DNA of 64,000 nt from Levyella massiliensis (GTDB lineage: Bacteria; Bacillota; Clostridia; Tissierellales; Peptoniphilaceae), in NCBI RefSeq assembly GCF_000308275.2, contig NZ_HG529490.1:1001329-1065328 (forward strand). Reading direction: 5' to 3'. The translations under genes were made by a program, and so were the position numbers. Positions 10,479 through 19,318 of this stretch are shown in pieces. The notes beneath the pieces are model-generated. The model did not search any database and was not told the DNA's origin. It saw only the letters and a program-made list of their open reading frames with translations. Numbering within the stretch: position 1 is the first letter of the stretch; each line of letters starts with the position of its first letter.

Positions 10479-10925
10479 TCAGATTTCTTCTACAACCACT
10501 TTCAGACTAGCCGTGGTATCGGCATAGACTCGTACCTCAACCGTATGCGTGCCGACTTCGCGGATGGATTCTTTCAGTTCGATCTTTTTCTTATCCAGTT
10601 CCAGACCCGCTTGCGCTTTTACCGCATCGGCAATATCCTGGCCAGTCACCGAGCCGAACAATTTTCCGTTACCGCCACCTTTGGCCTGTACTTTGACTTC
10701 GAGGCCTTCAATTTTTACTTTCAGCGCTTCCGCTTCGGCTTTTTGCGCAGCTTCTTCTGCCTGGAGACGCCTTTGTTCCGCCTTCCAGTTTTTCACCGCT
10801 GCCGGTGTGGCCTCAACGGCCAGTCCGTTCGCCGCTAAAAAGTTATGAAAATAGCCCGGTTTGCTGTTGACCAGTTCTCCGGCTTTGCCTAAATTTTTGA
10901 CATCCTTAAGCAGGATTACTTTCAT
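10479..10925 (-). CDS. rplI: 50S ribosomal protein L9
   Basis: 148 residues. The N-terminal 23S rRNA-binding domain begins [14 protein letters not shown] with the characteristic [13 protein letters not shown], followed by the long connecting helix and the C-terminal domain ([14 protein letters not shown]). AAAGGAGGAAGG precedes the ATG. The first 20 bp overlap the end of gdpP, coupling the two genes. Confidence 0.97.
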   Translation of the reverse strand: MKVILLKDVKNLGKAGELVNSKPGYFHNFLAANGLAVEATPAAVKNWKAEQRRLQAEEAAQKAEAEALKVKIEGLEVKVQAKGGGNGKLFGSVTGQDIADAVKAQAGLELDKKKIELKESIREVGTHTVEVRVYADTTASLKVVVEEI

Positions 10926-12924
10926 TGCCTTCCTCCTTTAAATACGTTTCTATGGCTTCTTCCAACTGTTTTTGTGCTTCATCCAACGTAGTGTCCATCT
11001 GTGTTGCCGCAGCGGTCATGTGTCCGCCGCCGCCGATTTTCTCCATGATGAGTTGTACCGAGATATCCCCCAAACTGCGCGCTGAAATGTGAACGCGCTT
11101 CTCCGCCAGCGTCAGCACGAAAGAGGCCTTTATGCCGCGAATGCCCAACAGGTCATCTGCCGCTTGCGAAGCAATGAGTGTCGAGCCCTCTATATCGTGG
11201 GGGAAGCGAGCAATCATAATATCTGGTCGCAGATGCTTTGCGCTCACTAAAATTTCGGAGCGATATCGCATCAATTCAAAATCATCTTTAAACAGTTCCT
11301 TAATTACGATGGAATCTGCGCCCTTACGCTTCAGATAGGCGGCAGCTTCAAACGTACGCGTACCCGTCTGATAGAAGAAATTCTTCGTATCCACCGTAAT
11401 GCCAGCCAAAAGTGCTTCGGCTGCCACTTTCGGCAGGGCGATTTCGCTGTCCTGATAGCTGATGAGTTCCGTCACCATTTCCGAGGTTGAAGAGGCATAC
11501 GGCTCAATATAGGAAATTTCTGCCCCCTGAATATACCCCGCGCCGCGGCGGTGGTGATCAATGATGATGACGCGATTCCCGCCATCCAATAACGCCGGCG
11601 CAGCCGTGGCATCATGGCGATGATTGTCCAGGACAATGATGAGTGCTTGCGGATCCCTAAGATCCATGGCGCGCTGCGGTGAAATGATGCGTTTCATCAT
11701 ATCCGGTGCTTCTTGTTTCACCTGGTTATAGAGGTTTTCAATGGAAGGCGTCACTTCATCCAAAACGATCCATGCATCGCCGCCCATTTGCTCCGCAAAG
11801 TTCAACATGCCCAGGCAGGAGCCCAAGGAATCCATATCTGCATTCTGATGCCCCATAATAAGGACATGAGAGGATTCCTCAATAAATTGTCGTACCGTAT
11901 TGGACATCACGCGCGCCTTCACTTTCGTAATGCGCTGTGTCGCCTGATTTTTACCGCCGAAATAATCCAACTGTTCGCCGGATTTCATCACCACCTGGTC
12001 TCCACCGCGTGCCAACGCAATATCAATGGCCGAGCGTGCTTCAAGCATATTCTCCGCCGGCGACGCCATACCGTAGCCCACACCGATGGATGCCGTCGGC
12101 CGAATGGCCTGGACTTCATCGCTCTCCGTTTTCAATTCCTCCAACAGCGGGAAACGATCCTTCTTCATGCGCTCGAAAGCATCCTGCGTCAGCACCATTA
12201 AATAACGATCGGTTTCGTATTTAACAAACGAGGCATCGTATTTGGAAGCAAAGTCTGAGATCATTCGGTCGATCTGTGCAAACGCGATCGGACGATCCGC
12301 TTCGGGCAACGTAGCGCGTACTTCGTCGTAATTATCCAGAAATACCACCGCAAGCACCTGCCGTTCTGCTGTGTAATGCGCACGAATTTCTTCGTCCTCG
12401 CTGTTATCAATGCCGTACAGCAGAATAAGAGCGCCTTCCTTGGAAGATGTTGTTACGCTGTTATAAAACAGGTAAATGCGTTTGTCTACCTCAACGCGAA
12501 AGGGTTCCGCATTTTTTTCCTTCAGCACCTTAATCGGCACATCAGCAAACAGCTGATCATAGCGCTGTCCGAGCAGTGAATCGCGGATGCCGAAAATCTT
12601 TTTAAAGTACGAATTGTACCAGAGAAAATTCCCCTCTTCATCCAAGACTGTCATGGGAAACGGCATGCCGAAGACAGCATTTTTCGTCAATTCGTCAAAA
12701 TGGTAATCCAAGGTCTCAATCGCAGCAATGGCACGGCCTTCTGCCTCGCGTTCACGCATATAGCTGTGAACGCTCAGAAAGATCGTCCCTACCAGACCGG
12801 CAACGCCGGCATAGGGATTCCAGAGGAAAAGCCCCAAGCTCATCAAGAGACTGACAGCACTCACTACCAGCACCTCTCCCCATGGGCCTTTTCGATTTGT
12901 GCCCCGAAACAGATTCTTACTCAT
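10906..12924 (-). CDS. gdpP: Cyclic-di-AMP phosphodiesterase, GdpP family
   Basis: Membrane enzyme of about 672 residues that hydrolyses c-di-AMP. Two hydrophobic segments lie within the first 50 residues, followed by a PAS-like region (to about 180) and a degenerate GGDEF domain (about 190-310). The catalytic DHH domain has [11 protein letters not shown] near 356, VLDNHRHD and IIDHHRRG, and the DHHA1 domain has [14 protein letters not shown] at 12924 follows GGGAGGAG and overlaps the end of the DUF2232 gene by 8 bp. The gene order DUF2232-gdpP-rplI-dnaB is a known Firmicute arrangement. Confidence 0.93.
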   Translation of the reverse strand: MSKNLFRGTNRKGPWGEVLVVSAVSLLMSLGLFLWNPYAGVAGLVGTIFLSVHSYMREREAEGRAIAAIETLDYHFDELTKNAVFGMPFPMTVLDEEGNFLWYNSYFKKIFGIRDSLLGQRYDQLFADVPIKVLKEKNAEPFRVEVDKRIYLFYNSVTTSSKEGALILLYGIDNSEDEEIRAHYTAERQVLAVVFLDNYDEVRATLPEADRPIAFAQIDRMISDFASKYDASFVKYETDRYLMVLTQDAFERMKKDRFPLLEELKTESDEVQAIRPTASIGVGYGMASPAENMLEARSAIDIALARGGDQVVMKSGEQLDYFGGKNQATQRITKVKARVMSNTVRQFIEESSHVLIMGHQNADMDSLGSCLGMLNFAEQMGGDAWIVLDEVTPSIENLYNQVKQEAPDMMKRIISPQRAMDLRDPQALIIVLDNHRHDATAAPALLDGGNRVIIIDHHRRGAGYIQGAEISYIEPYASSTSEMVTELISYQDSEIALPKVAAEALLAGITVDTKNFFYQTGTRTFEAAAYLKRKGADSIVIKELFKDDFELMRYRSEILVSAKHLRPDIMIARFPHDIEGSTLIASQAADDLLGIRGIKASFVLTLAEKRVHISARSLGDISVQLIMEKIGGGGHMTAAATQMDTTLDEAQKQLEEAIETYLKEEGNESNPA

Positions 12925-13870
12925 GATCTCCTCCCTGCGGCAACGGAACCGCAACAATGAAAAAGCTCATTATAAGCCCTACTAAGATAAACACTGCTCC
13001 AATGAAAAACAGAATCATGCTTGCCACATAGAGCAGAATGCGCAGCACAACCGGAACGCGTACTTTCCTCAGCCGCGCATCAATGCGCGCCAGACCGTGA
13101 AAACCATACAAAAGGATGGCTACAGCTAACAAATTGCTGCCCAAAAATTGAAACCGTGAAGACACAGAGGCCAGCACCAGACCGATCGCCGTCATGCCCA
13201 GCAGCGACAAACTCATGCGTCGTGTGATGACATAGTTACCCAGTCGAAATGGTGCTACATTCTCTTCCGTATGCGACAGAAGCAAACGAGAGACGAAAGA
13301 TGTAATCGCTGACGCAATAAAGCCTTCCAGGAAAATGGCTGAAGGGATCAAATCCATCAATAGCACGCCCATCTGTCGCAGCATCACTTCCAACTGCAGA
13401 ATTTTCGCGCCATCATCGCCGCTTTCCCGCGCGGTTTTCAGAACCTCCGTTGTTGCCTGCTGTATTATCTCCTGCAAAAACGACAGCGTATTACCGCCTT
13501 GCCTTTGATCCAGGAACAACAGAAAGATCCCCAGCGCCGTGAACAGAACCGCCGGCAGAACCAGCTCATGAAAGAGCGATTTCTTGCGCAGCAGTAATAG
13601 TCCCACGCCAAAAGCGATGACGATCAGCTGCGCGCCCATCACAAGGCCGGTTTCCACGCCTAACAGGAAGCCCATCGCCACCAGGCTTACTGCAGCCGAT
13701 AGGACCGCCCAAACGGGACCCTCCACGACCAGTAACGTCGTGAGCGGGAAATACTGCAAAAAGCGTATCATCGGTAAGGAGCGGGACGATACATAACAAA
13801 TAAAGACACCCAGCGCCGTGGCAATCAAGGCATTCGCCGGCGCTGTCCATTGCTTTGTGTTGAATTTCAT
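12917..13870 (-). CDS. DUF2232 (YybS-like) integral membrane protein
   Basis: About 317 residues with several strongly hydrophobic segments spread over the chain. The family is named from its position: in Bacillus yybS precedes gdpP and rplI, and the same order occurs here. Its function is not established; a link to c-di-AMP signalling or the envelope is inferred from the overlap with gdpP. ATG at 13870 is preferred because GGAGG lies 8 bp upstream; the frame stays open for 59 further codons upstream, but those codons are not of membrane-protein type and have no good ribosome binding site. Confidence 0.75.
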   Translation of the reverse strand: MKFNTKQWTAPANALIATALGVFICYVSSRSLPMIRFLQYFPLTTLLVVEGPVWAVLSAAVSLVAMGFLLGVETGLVMGAQLIVIAFGVGLLLLRKKSLFHELVLPAVLFTALGIFLLFLDQRQGGNTLSFLQEIIQQATTEVLKTARESGDDGAKILQLEVMLRQMGVLLMDLIPSAIFLEGFIASAITSFVSRLLLSHTEENVAPFRLGNYVITRRMSLSLLGMTAIGLVLASVSSRFQFLGSNLLAVAILLYGFHGLARIDARLRKVRVPVVLRILLYVASMILFFIGAVFILVGLIMSFFIVAVPLPQGGDHE

Positions 13871-14010
13871 AGCTACTTCCTCCGATACCATTCTAACATA
13901 GTGTGTCATCGGGCGAGTAAAAGGATGACGGCACCGGTGCGGTGGTAACAGCCATCCCCACGCCAATAGGTTCCCGCCGGCCGCGCCTTCTGCCATTTCC
14001 CTTCTTCCAA

Positions 14011-14042
14011 TAAAAAAGATCGCCCGCAGGCGACCTTCTTTA
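14011..14042 (-). terminator. Terminator after rpsF-ssb-rpsR
   Basis: On the minus strand, AAGGTCGCC, a TGC loop and GGGCGATCTT are followed by a run of Ts. It lies 25-50 bp after the rpsR stop. Confidence 0.75.
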
Positions 14043-14064
14043 TTCATTCTTTTAAAGCACTGGT

Positions 14065-14292
14065 TTACTTGTCCTCATACGGAATGAGGGCAATGTGACG
14101 TGCGCGCTTTACAGCGGTGGTAACATCACGCTGATGCTTGGCGCAGGTGCCCGTAATGCGGCGCGGAAGAATTTTCCCCGCTTCGCTAATGAATTCTTTT
14201 ACCGCGTCGACATCTTTGTAGTCTAATACGCGTTCTTTGTCTTTGCAGAAGACACAGACCTTTTTGTGGGGTCTGAATTTACGTTGAGCCAT
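14065..14292 (-). CDS. rpsR: 30S ribosomal protein S18
   Basis: 75 residues with the conserved [18 protein letters not shown]-terminus (here starting [11 protein letters not shown]) and the [22 protein letters not shown] core. The two Cys near the start suggest a Zn-binding type. GGGAGGTCGAA precedes the ATG. Third gene of rpsF-ssb-rpsR. Confidence 0.96.
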   Translation of the reverse strand: MAQRKFRPHKKVCVFCKDKERVLDYKDVDAVKEFISEAGKILPRRITGTCAKHQRDVTTAVKRARHIALIPYEDK

Positions 14293-14312
14293 TTCGACCT
14301 CCCTTACTGAAA

Positions 14313-14813
14313 TTAGAAGGGAATGCGGTCATCATCCACGGGACTGAAGTCAGCACCGAAAAATTCATCATCGCCGCTGTTGCCCTGCTCGGGCGCAGCA
14401 GCCTGATCATTTTTCGGGAAGTCGTTCGATTGCGCGGAACGGGCAGGTTGTCCGCCGCCAAAATCGTTGCGATCTTTCCAGTCAATAAATTCCACGGCAT
14501 TGGCCACGACGTCCGTCGTATAGCGACGGGAGCCGTCCTGCGTCTGGTAGGAGCCCGTCTGCAGACGGCCTTCTACGATAACACGCTTGCCCTTGGCTGA
14601 GAAATTATTCACCGTTTCCGCCAGTTTTCCCCAGCACACGCAGTTAATAAAGTCTGCGGTGGGTTGATTCCGCGATTCCATCTCTTGTTTTTTCTCACGC
14701 GACAGCTTTTTGTCCACGGCCACCGAAAAGCGTACCATGGCGTTGCCTGTCGAATTGTTGTAGGTTAATTCCGGGTCACGCGTTAAGCGTCCCATAATCG
14801 TCACTTGATTCAC
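14313..14813 (-). CDS. ssb: Single-stranded DNA-binding protein
   Basis: 166 residues. The OB-fold begins [16 protein letters not shown] and includes [15 protein letters not shown] and [15 protein letters not shown]. The C-terminal tail is flexible and ends in the acidic tip DDDRIPF, the docking site for replication and repair partners. The start is GTG (14811-14813), spaced 6 bp from GGAGGT. It is in the classical position between rpsF and rpsR. Confidence 0.96.
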   Translation of the reverse strand: MNQVTIMGRLTRDPELTYNNSTGNAMVRFSVAVDKKLSREKKQEMESRNQPTADFINCVCWGKLAETVNNFSAKGKRVIVEGRLQTGSYQTQDGSRRYTTDVVANAVEFIDWKDRNDFGGGQPARSAQSNDFPKNDQAAAPEQGNSGDDEFFGADFSPVDDDRIPF

Positions 14814-14832
14814 CGGTTACCTCCTAAAGAAA

Positions 14833-15117
14833 CTAAGCCTCTTTCTTTACAGTAAGGTAGCGAAGGATCTGATCCAAAATGCGGGCGCGACGTTCAACTT
14901 CAGCAACAACGGACGGGTCTGCCTCATAATTGAGGACGTAATAATAACCGTCTTTGTTGTAGTTGATCTCGTACGCGAGCTTTCTGGTGCCCCAATCGTC
15001 GATTTCCCCGACGGTTCCGTTTTGGTTGATGGCGTCTTTCAGACGATCGAGCACTTGGTTACGCTCGTCTTCTTCCAAACCGGCCTTCAGGATAAGGACC
15101 ATTTCGTACTGATTCAT
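14833..15117 (-). CDS. rpsF: 30S ribosomal protein S6
   Basis: 94 residues beginning MNQYEMVLILKAGLEE, with DDWGTRKLAYEINY and YYVLNYEADP, which define S6. GGGAGGTGAAAGT precedes the ATG. A -10 box lies at 15202-15207 and the roughly 80-nt leader folds into a hairpin next to the ribosome binding site (see 15130-15164). Confidence 0.97.
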   Translation of the reverse strand: MNQYEMVLILKAGLEEDERNQVLDRLKDAINQNGTVGEIDDWGTRKLAYEINYNKDGYYYVLNYEADPSVVAEVERRARILDQILRYLTVKKEA

Positions 15118-15129
15118 ACTTTCACCTCC

Positions 15130-15164
15130 CTCTGGTTTGCGCCCCGCTTTTTAACGGAGCAGAG
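15130..15164 (-). promoter_or_regulatory. Structured leader of rpsF, possible S6:S18 autoregulatory site
   Basis: In the rpsF leader an outer CTCTG/CAGAG stem encloses an inner GCTCCG/CGGGGC hairpin with an A-rich loop. The 3' arm runs into the GAGGGAGG ribosome binding site. Many bacteria carry an S6:S18-binding structure with a CCG element at this place. The structure is seen; the regulatory role is inferred and I cannot confirm the consensus. Confidence 0.35.
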
Positions 15165-15201
15165 ATTACGACCCTGCGATAACGCAAGAAGTCACCTATC
15201 T

Positions 15202-15207
15202 ATTATA
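15202..15207 (-). promoter_or_regulatory. -10 element of the rpsF operon
   Basis: TATAAT on the minus strand, 85 bp before the rpsF start. No good -35 is visible (TTTGCG with a 17-bp spacer is the best). Confidence 0.45.
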
Positions 15208-15467
15208 ACGAAACGAGGAGAAAGCGCAAATGAATCACTCCAATTTTATCGCTGCCTACTTCCTGACGCGTGTGACGCGTCCGTCTTCTTTTTTTTGAGC
15301 CCGTCCCAAGGGATCTTCCGTTCCTTACGATCGCCACTTTTATTATAAGGGAGCGCTGAGGAAAATTCGAGCTGCGCCCATCACTTGGAACCGGTTGAGA
15401 CAGAACGGAACAAAGTGATACATCGCCCTTCTGTCTAGGCGCAGGAAAAAGAGTTTGTCTGTTTCGT
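15208..15467. other. Gene-free stretch between the M16C peptidase and rpsF
   Basis: No coding signal. It holds a second TATAAT on the minus strand near 15338-15343, followed by about 60 nt ending in a run of eight As, and a direct repeat of GACGCGT near 15275. No clear terminator for the peptidase gene was found. A small leftward RNA starting near 15330 is possible but unsupported otherwise. Confidence 0.3.
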
Positions 15468-18341
15468 CTACAATTTCTCTACCACCGCAAAGCTTGATAC
15501 GGCTTCGATACGTTCGCGGCTACCGACCGTCACGACAGAGACGTTCTCCATGGCGGTCTCTAATTTTTCTCCCAAGCGGTGCAAACTCTTCAAATCTGCG
15601 GCTAATGCTTCCTGCAGATGCTTATCATCGATAGCGGGGTCATGTCCGGAAAGATACTGCAGTAACGCACGGCGTCCTTTCTGTTCTTCGGTTAACGGGG
15701 CGTCCATATGTCCCACCGTACCGATTACAAAATCATCCAGCTCTTTCGGCGAAAGCGCAAGTTCCCTGACCATGTTGCCTAGATTTTGATAGACGCGATA
15801 CGTTTCCTCCAATTTTGGATCACGGTAGGAGGCCATGAGGGCATAACCGGAGCCGGTAAACCGTGCAAACGCACCATAGGCGCCGCCCTTTGCGCGAATT
15901 TCGTTATAGAGCAGAGCATTGGTCAGCACATTGGTTAAAACGAGCATAGACCCATCCAATGCGTCCGGTGAACAGAACGGCGCTGCTACGGCATTAAACT
16001 GTACATCCGTCGAACCGTAATACGCTTCAGCCTGCTGTTTTGCGGTAAACGGTATCGTTGCAAGGGGTTCATCTTTCTGCGGAAAACCGTCCAACGCCTG
16101 CAAAGCGGCGGTTAAGAAGCGTTCGCCGGACGCTCCATCAGCGGTGACGTTTATCACACGTCCGGGCGCTACAAAAAGGCGTTTGGCTACGTCTGCCAAA
16201 TGTGACGCTTCCTCCTCCGTAAAATTCTGCTGCAAATGCTCCAAGAAACGCAGGTACGGCACGCCGGAGACAAATTGGCGATGATAGGCTGCCGGTTCTG
16301 TCATGGCCAAAGCGCGCTCCATGGCAAAGGCGTGCCCGCCGCTTAAGATCGACTGTTTCAAGTTCGTCACACTGATTGCCAGTAGCTCGCGCATACGCGC
16401 CAGATCGGTAAAACGTGTTTCGAGCAGTTGCTCACGCAACAACGAAAACGCCATTGCCGAATTCTCTTCGCCCATCACCGCCATATCTACTAAAAGCTTG
16501 CGAGATAGTTTCGTGCTTCCTTCGATTCGTTGCATGGACGGACGCATAGTGATGCCGCCGGTGTAGCGCGTTTCCGCCACCTCATATGCTTGATAGCTGT
16601 GTTTTTCCGTATCCAGTCGCCCCAGAAAGTCTGCTGCCAACGCGGCATACGGAAGGTCTTCCGCCGGGAGGTGTGCCAGGTCAAACGCCACAATCAAATA
16701 GTGAATACCGGCGGTCGGCAAATCATGAAAAAGCACGGTATCGCTGCCATACGTCGTCAGGCGAGAAGGAATTTTAGCCAGTTTATGTGGCAAGACCGCG
16801 CGAGAGAGCGAAGGAATCGTTGCCTTATCTTCCTCCGTATCCGGCGTATTCTGCCGCGTACGCAGCGCTTCATTTTTTTGAATCAACGCCTGCAAGGCTT
16901 CCGGCGATAAGGACGCCTTATAGGCTGCCAATTCTTTCTCCACCTCACGATCGCGGCGCACATTGCGTCCTGGATCCGGCGTATGCACAGAGAGCACGCG
17001 ATGCGGATTTTGCAACAAGTGTTTACGAAGCCACGTTTCAAAACCTCCTTGTGACAACAGGCGCCGCACGTCCTTCAGTTGTTGCTCGTAGTGGAATACC
17101 GGCGTCGGATCTAAGCCATAGATGCCTTCGGCAAGGAAAGTGGAAAGATGCGTAATGGCTTTTGTGGCTTCACCGTTTTTCTCGCGCAAATCAAATTCCA
17201 TGCGCTGTAACGCACCTTCCAGGATGGCCGGATCCACTCCTTCTTTTGCCATGGTTTCCAAACTTTCCTCCACGATGCGTGCAAACTCCTCCTTTCGTGC
17301 GGGATCCACGTGTTTGGCCACAATGCTGAACCCGATCTCACGCACGGGAAATTCCAGGCTGAACACGTCCTCTGCCCCCAGTTCCTCCAACAGGCGACGG
17401 CGCAACGGCGAAGATTCCGAATCCGTGAGCACGGGGCCCAACAGGTGTGCAAAATAGCGGGAGCAATCCGTACGCGCTTCATCCACGATCCAGTTCATCG
17501 CTAGATAGGACTTGTTTTCCACCGTTTCCTCTTCCGCCACAGCAATGGGATAAACGGCTTCTTTCGGTGCGCAAAAGTGTTTTTGCCGTGCCGGACGCGG
17601 TGCCGGTTCTTGCTTGGGAAACGCATCAAAATAGGAGCGCAACAATCCAAAAATTTCCTCCTCATCAATGGCGCCGTACAAAAATACCAACGCATTCGAG
17701 GGATAGTAATAGCGATGATGAAAATCGCAGAAGGCTTCATAGGAAAGTGTCGGAATTTCATACGGGTCGCCGCCGTAGTTTTTCGCATAGGGCTGATCCG
17801 GAAAAATGGCGCTTAGGGCTTGCAGCCACACCTGCTGATCCGGTGCAGACAGCGCTCCACGCATTTCGTTATAAACAACGCCGTTATAGCGGATTGGCTC
17901 CTCTTCTGAAAAGATTTCGCGATGCCAACCTTCCTGCGCAAAAATCAGCGGTTCTTCCAATACGCGTGGATAAAAAACGCTATCCAGATATAATTCTGTT
18001 AAGTTACGAAAATCCGCATCGTTTCGACTGGCCACCGGAAAAACCGTGCAATCCGGGTACGTCATGGCATTCAAAAACGTCTGAAGGCTGGATTTCATAA
18101 TGTCCCACATGGGTTCTTTTGTACGGAATTTGCGAGATCCGTTGAGAACGCAATGTTCCATGATGTGCATGTTGCCCGTTGCTCCCATGGCATTGGTAGG
18201 AAAAGCAATCGCAAACATTTTGTTGGGATCCTCATTTTTTAAATGGTAAACGGATGCGCCGGTTCCATCATGGCGATAGCGCCGTACCTGAAACGGCTCT
18301 TCGGATACAAAATCTTCCTGTAATAGCGTAAATCCCTGCAT
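15468..18341 (-). CDS. M16C-family zinc metallopeptidase (presequence-protease/insulinase-like)
   Basis: About 957 residues, the usual size of M16C enzymes, which fold into a two-halved clam-shell chamber and degrade oligopeptides. The inverted zinc motif HxxEH is seen as H59-I-M-E62-H63, and the distal zinc-ligand region follows (YNEMRGALSAPDQQ near residue 155). The C-terminal half is the catalytically inactive homologous half, ending with a region rich in Gly and Ala (AKGGAYGAFARF). ATG at 18341 follows AAAAGGAGG and a TATAAT at 18364-18369. There is no signal peptide, so it is probably cytoplasmic. A role in peptide turnover fits an amino-acid fermenter. Confidence 0.9.
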   Translation of the reverse strand: MQGFTLLQEDFVSEEPFQVRRYRHDGTGASVYHLKNEDPNKMFAIAFPTNAMGATGNMHIMEHCVLNGSRKFRTKEPMWDIMKSSLQTFLNAMTYPDCTVFPVASRNDADFRNLTELYLDSVFYPRVLEEPLIFAQEGWHREIFSEEEPIRYNGVVYNEMRGALSAPDQQVWLQALSAIFPDQPYAKNYGGDPYEIPTLSYEAFCDFHHRYYYPSNALVFLYGAIDEEEIFGLLRSYFDAFPKQEPAPRPARQKHFCAPKEAVYPIAVAEEETVENKSYLAMNWIVDEARTDCSRYFAHLLGPVLTDSESSPLRRRLLEELGAEDVFSLEFPVREIGFSIVAKHVDPARKEEFARIVEESLETMAKEGVDPAILEGALQRMEFDLREKNGEATKAITHLSTFLAEGIYGLDPTPVFHYEQQLKDVRRLLSQGGFETWLRKHLLQNPHRVLSVHTPDPGRNVRRDREVEKELAAYKASLSPEALQALIQKNEALRTRQNTPDTEEDKATIPSLSRAVLPHKLAKIPSRLTTYGSDTVLFHDLPTAGIHYLIVAFDLAHLPAEDLPYAALAADFLGRLDTEKHSYQAYEVAETRYTGGITMRPSMQRIEGSTKLSRKLLVDMAVMGEENSAMAFSLLREQLLETRFTDLARMRELLAISVTNLKQSILSGGHAFAMERALAMTEPAAYHRQFVSGVPYLRFLEHLQQNFTEEEASHLADVAKRLFVAPGRVINVTADGASGERFLTAALQALDGFPQKDEPLATIPFTAKQQAEAYYGSTDVQFNAVAAPFCSPDALDGSMLVLTNVLTNALLYNEIRAKGGAYGAFARFTGSGYALMASYRDPKLEETYRVYQNLGNMVRELALSPKELDDFVIGTVGHMDAPLTEEQKGRRALLQYLSGHDPAIDDKHLQEALAADLKSLHRLGEKLETAMENVSVVTVGSRERIEAVSSFAVVEKL

Positions 18342-18363
18342 GGCAGCCTCCTTTTTTTCTCCC

Positions 18364-18369
18364 ATTATA
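18364..18369 (-). promoter_or_regulatory. -10 element before the M16C peptidase
   Basis: Perfect TATAAT on the minus strand 22 bp before the chosen ATG, giving a very short leader. No clear -35. Confidence 0.4.
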
Positions 18370-18504
18370 GCCCATGCCAATCCGATCGCCCACAAGGAAG
18401 GCGGCAGTTTTTTTCGTTTTAGGTTATGATGGACAAAGGAAAAACGCACCGTTTTCCGGACTCATGACATCAATCTTCGTTGTCCGAAGCGATAGAAAGG
18501 AAAT

Positions 18505-19266
18505 ATGATGCTGAAACTCATCTCTTGGAATGTTAACGGTCTGCGTGCTCAAGTGCGCAAAGGCTTTCTAGAAAAACTGGAAGCGCTGGATCCGGATATC
18601 CTGTGCCTACAAGAAATCAAACTGACCGAAGGCCAGTTAGAACTGGATCTGGAAAATTACGAAGAATACTATAACTATGCCGAGCGCAAGGGCTATTCCG
18701 GCACGGCCATCTTTACAAAGAAAAAGCCGCTTTCCGTTACGTACGGCATCGGTATTCCCGAACACGACCAAGAAGGGCGCGTGATCACGATGGCGTTTGA
18801 ATCCTTCATTCTGGTGACCTGCTACACGCCAAATTCCAAACGTGGTTTGGAACGACTCGACTATCGCCAAGTGTGGGAGGATGCCTTTCTTGCCTATTTG
18901 AAAAAATTGGAAGAGGATAAACCGGTTGTCGTCTGCGGGGATCTGAACGTCGCGCACAACGATATCGATCTGGCAAATCCCGCCTCCAATCATAAGAACG
19001 CCGGCTTTACCGATGAGGAACGCGCCAAGTTCAATCAGCTTCTGGATAACGGCTTCATTGATACCTTCCGCTACTTCCATCCGGATGAAACGGAGGCCTA
19101 CACCTGGTGGTCCAACTTTGCTAATTCACGTGCTCGTAACATCGGTTGGCGCATCGACTATTTCCTAGCTTCCGAAGCCTTAAAGCCACGCCTGATCTCA
19201 GCTGCCATTCATGCGGACGTCATGGGTTCCGATCATTGCCCGGTGGAATTGCAACTCGAAGCCTAA
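18505..19266 (+). CDS. xth: Exodeoxyribonuclease III / AP endonuclease
   Basis: 253 residues of the exonuclease III (EEP) family, which cuts abasic sites and degrades 3' ends in base-excision repair. Motifs in order: [19 protein letters not shown] (metal-binding Glu), [37 protein letters not shown] and the catalytic GSDHCPV near the C-terminus. Two adjacent ATGs (18505 and 18508) both fit AAAGGA; the second has better spacing. It is divergent from the peptidase and convergent with the CWB2 protein. Confidence 0.95.
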   Translation: MMLKLISWNVNGLRAQVRKGFLEKLEALDPDILCLQEIKLTEGQLELDLENYEEYYNYAERKGYSGTAIFTKKKPLSVTYGIGIPEHDQEGRVITMAFESFILVTCYTPNSKRGLERLDYRQVWEDAFLAYLKKLEEDKPVVVCGDLNVAHNDIDLANPASNHKNAGFTDEERAKFNQLLDNGFIDTFRYFHPDETEAYTWWSNFANSRARNIGWRIDYFLASEALKPRLISAAIHADVMGSDHCPVELQLEA

Positions 19267-19270
19267 AAAA

Positions 19271-19309
19271 AACAGCCTGTCGATCCGATGACCGACAGGC
19301 TGTTTTTAT
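19271..19309. terminator. Bidirectional terminator between xth and the CWB2 protein
   Basis: AACAGCCTGTCG (19271-19282) pairs perfectly with CGACAGGCTGTT (19293-19304). A-runs lie on one side and T-runs on the other, so it can serve both convergent genes. Confidence 0.85.
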
Positions 19310-19318
19310 TATGCAAGG

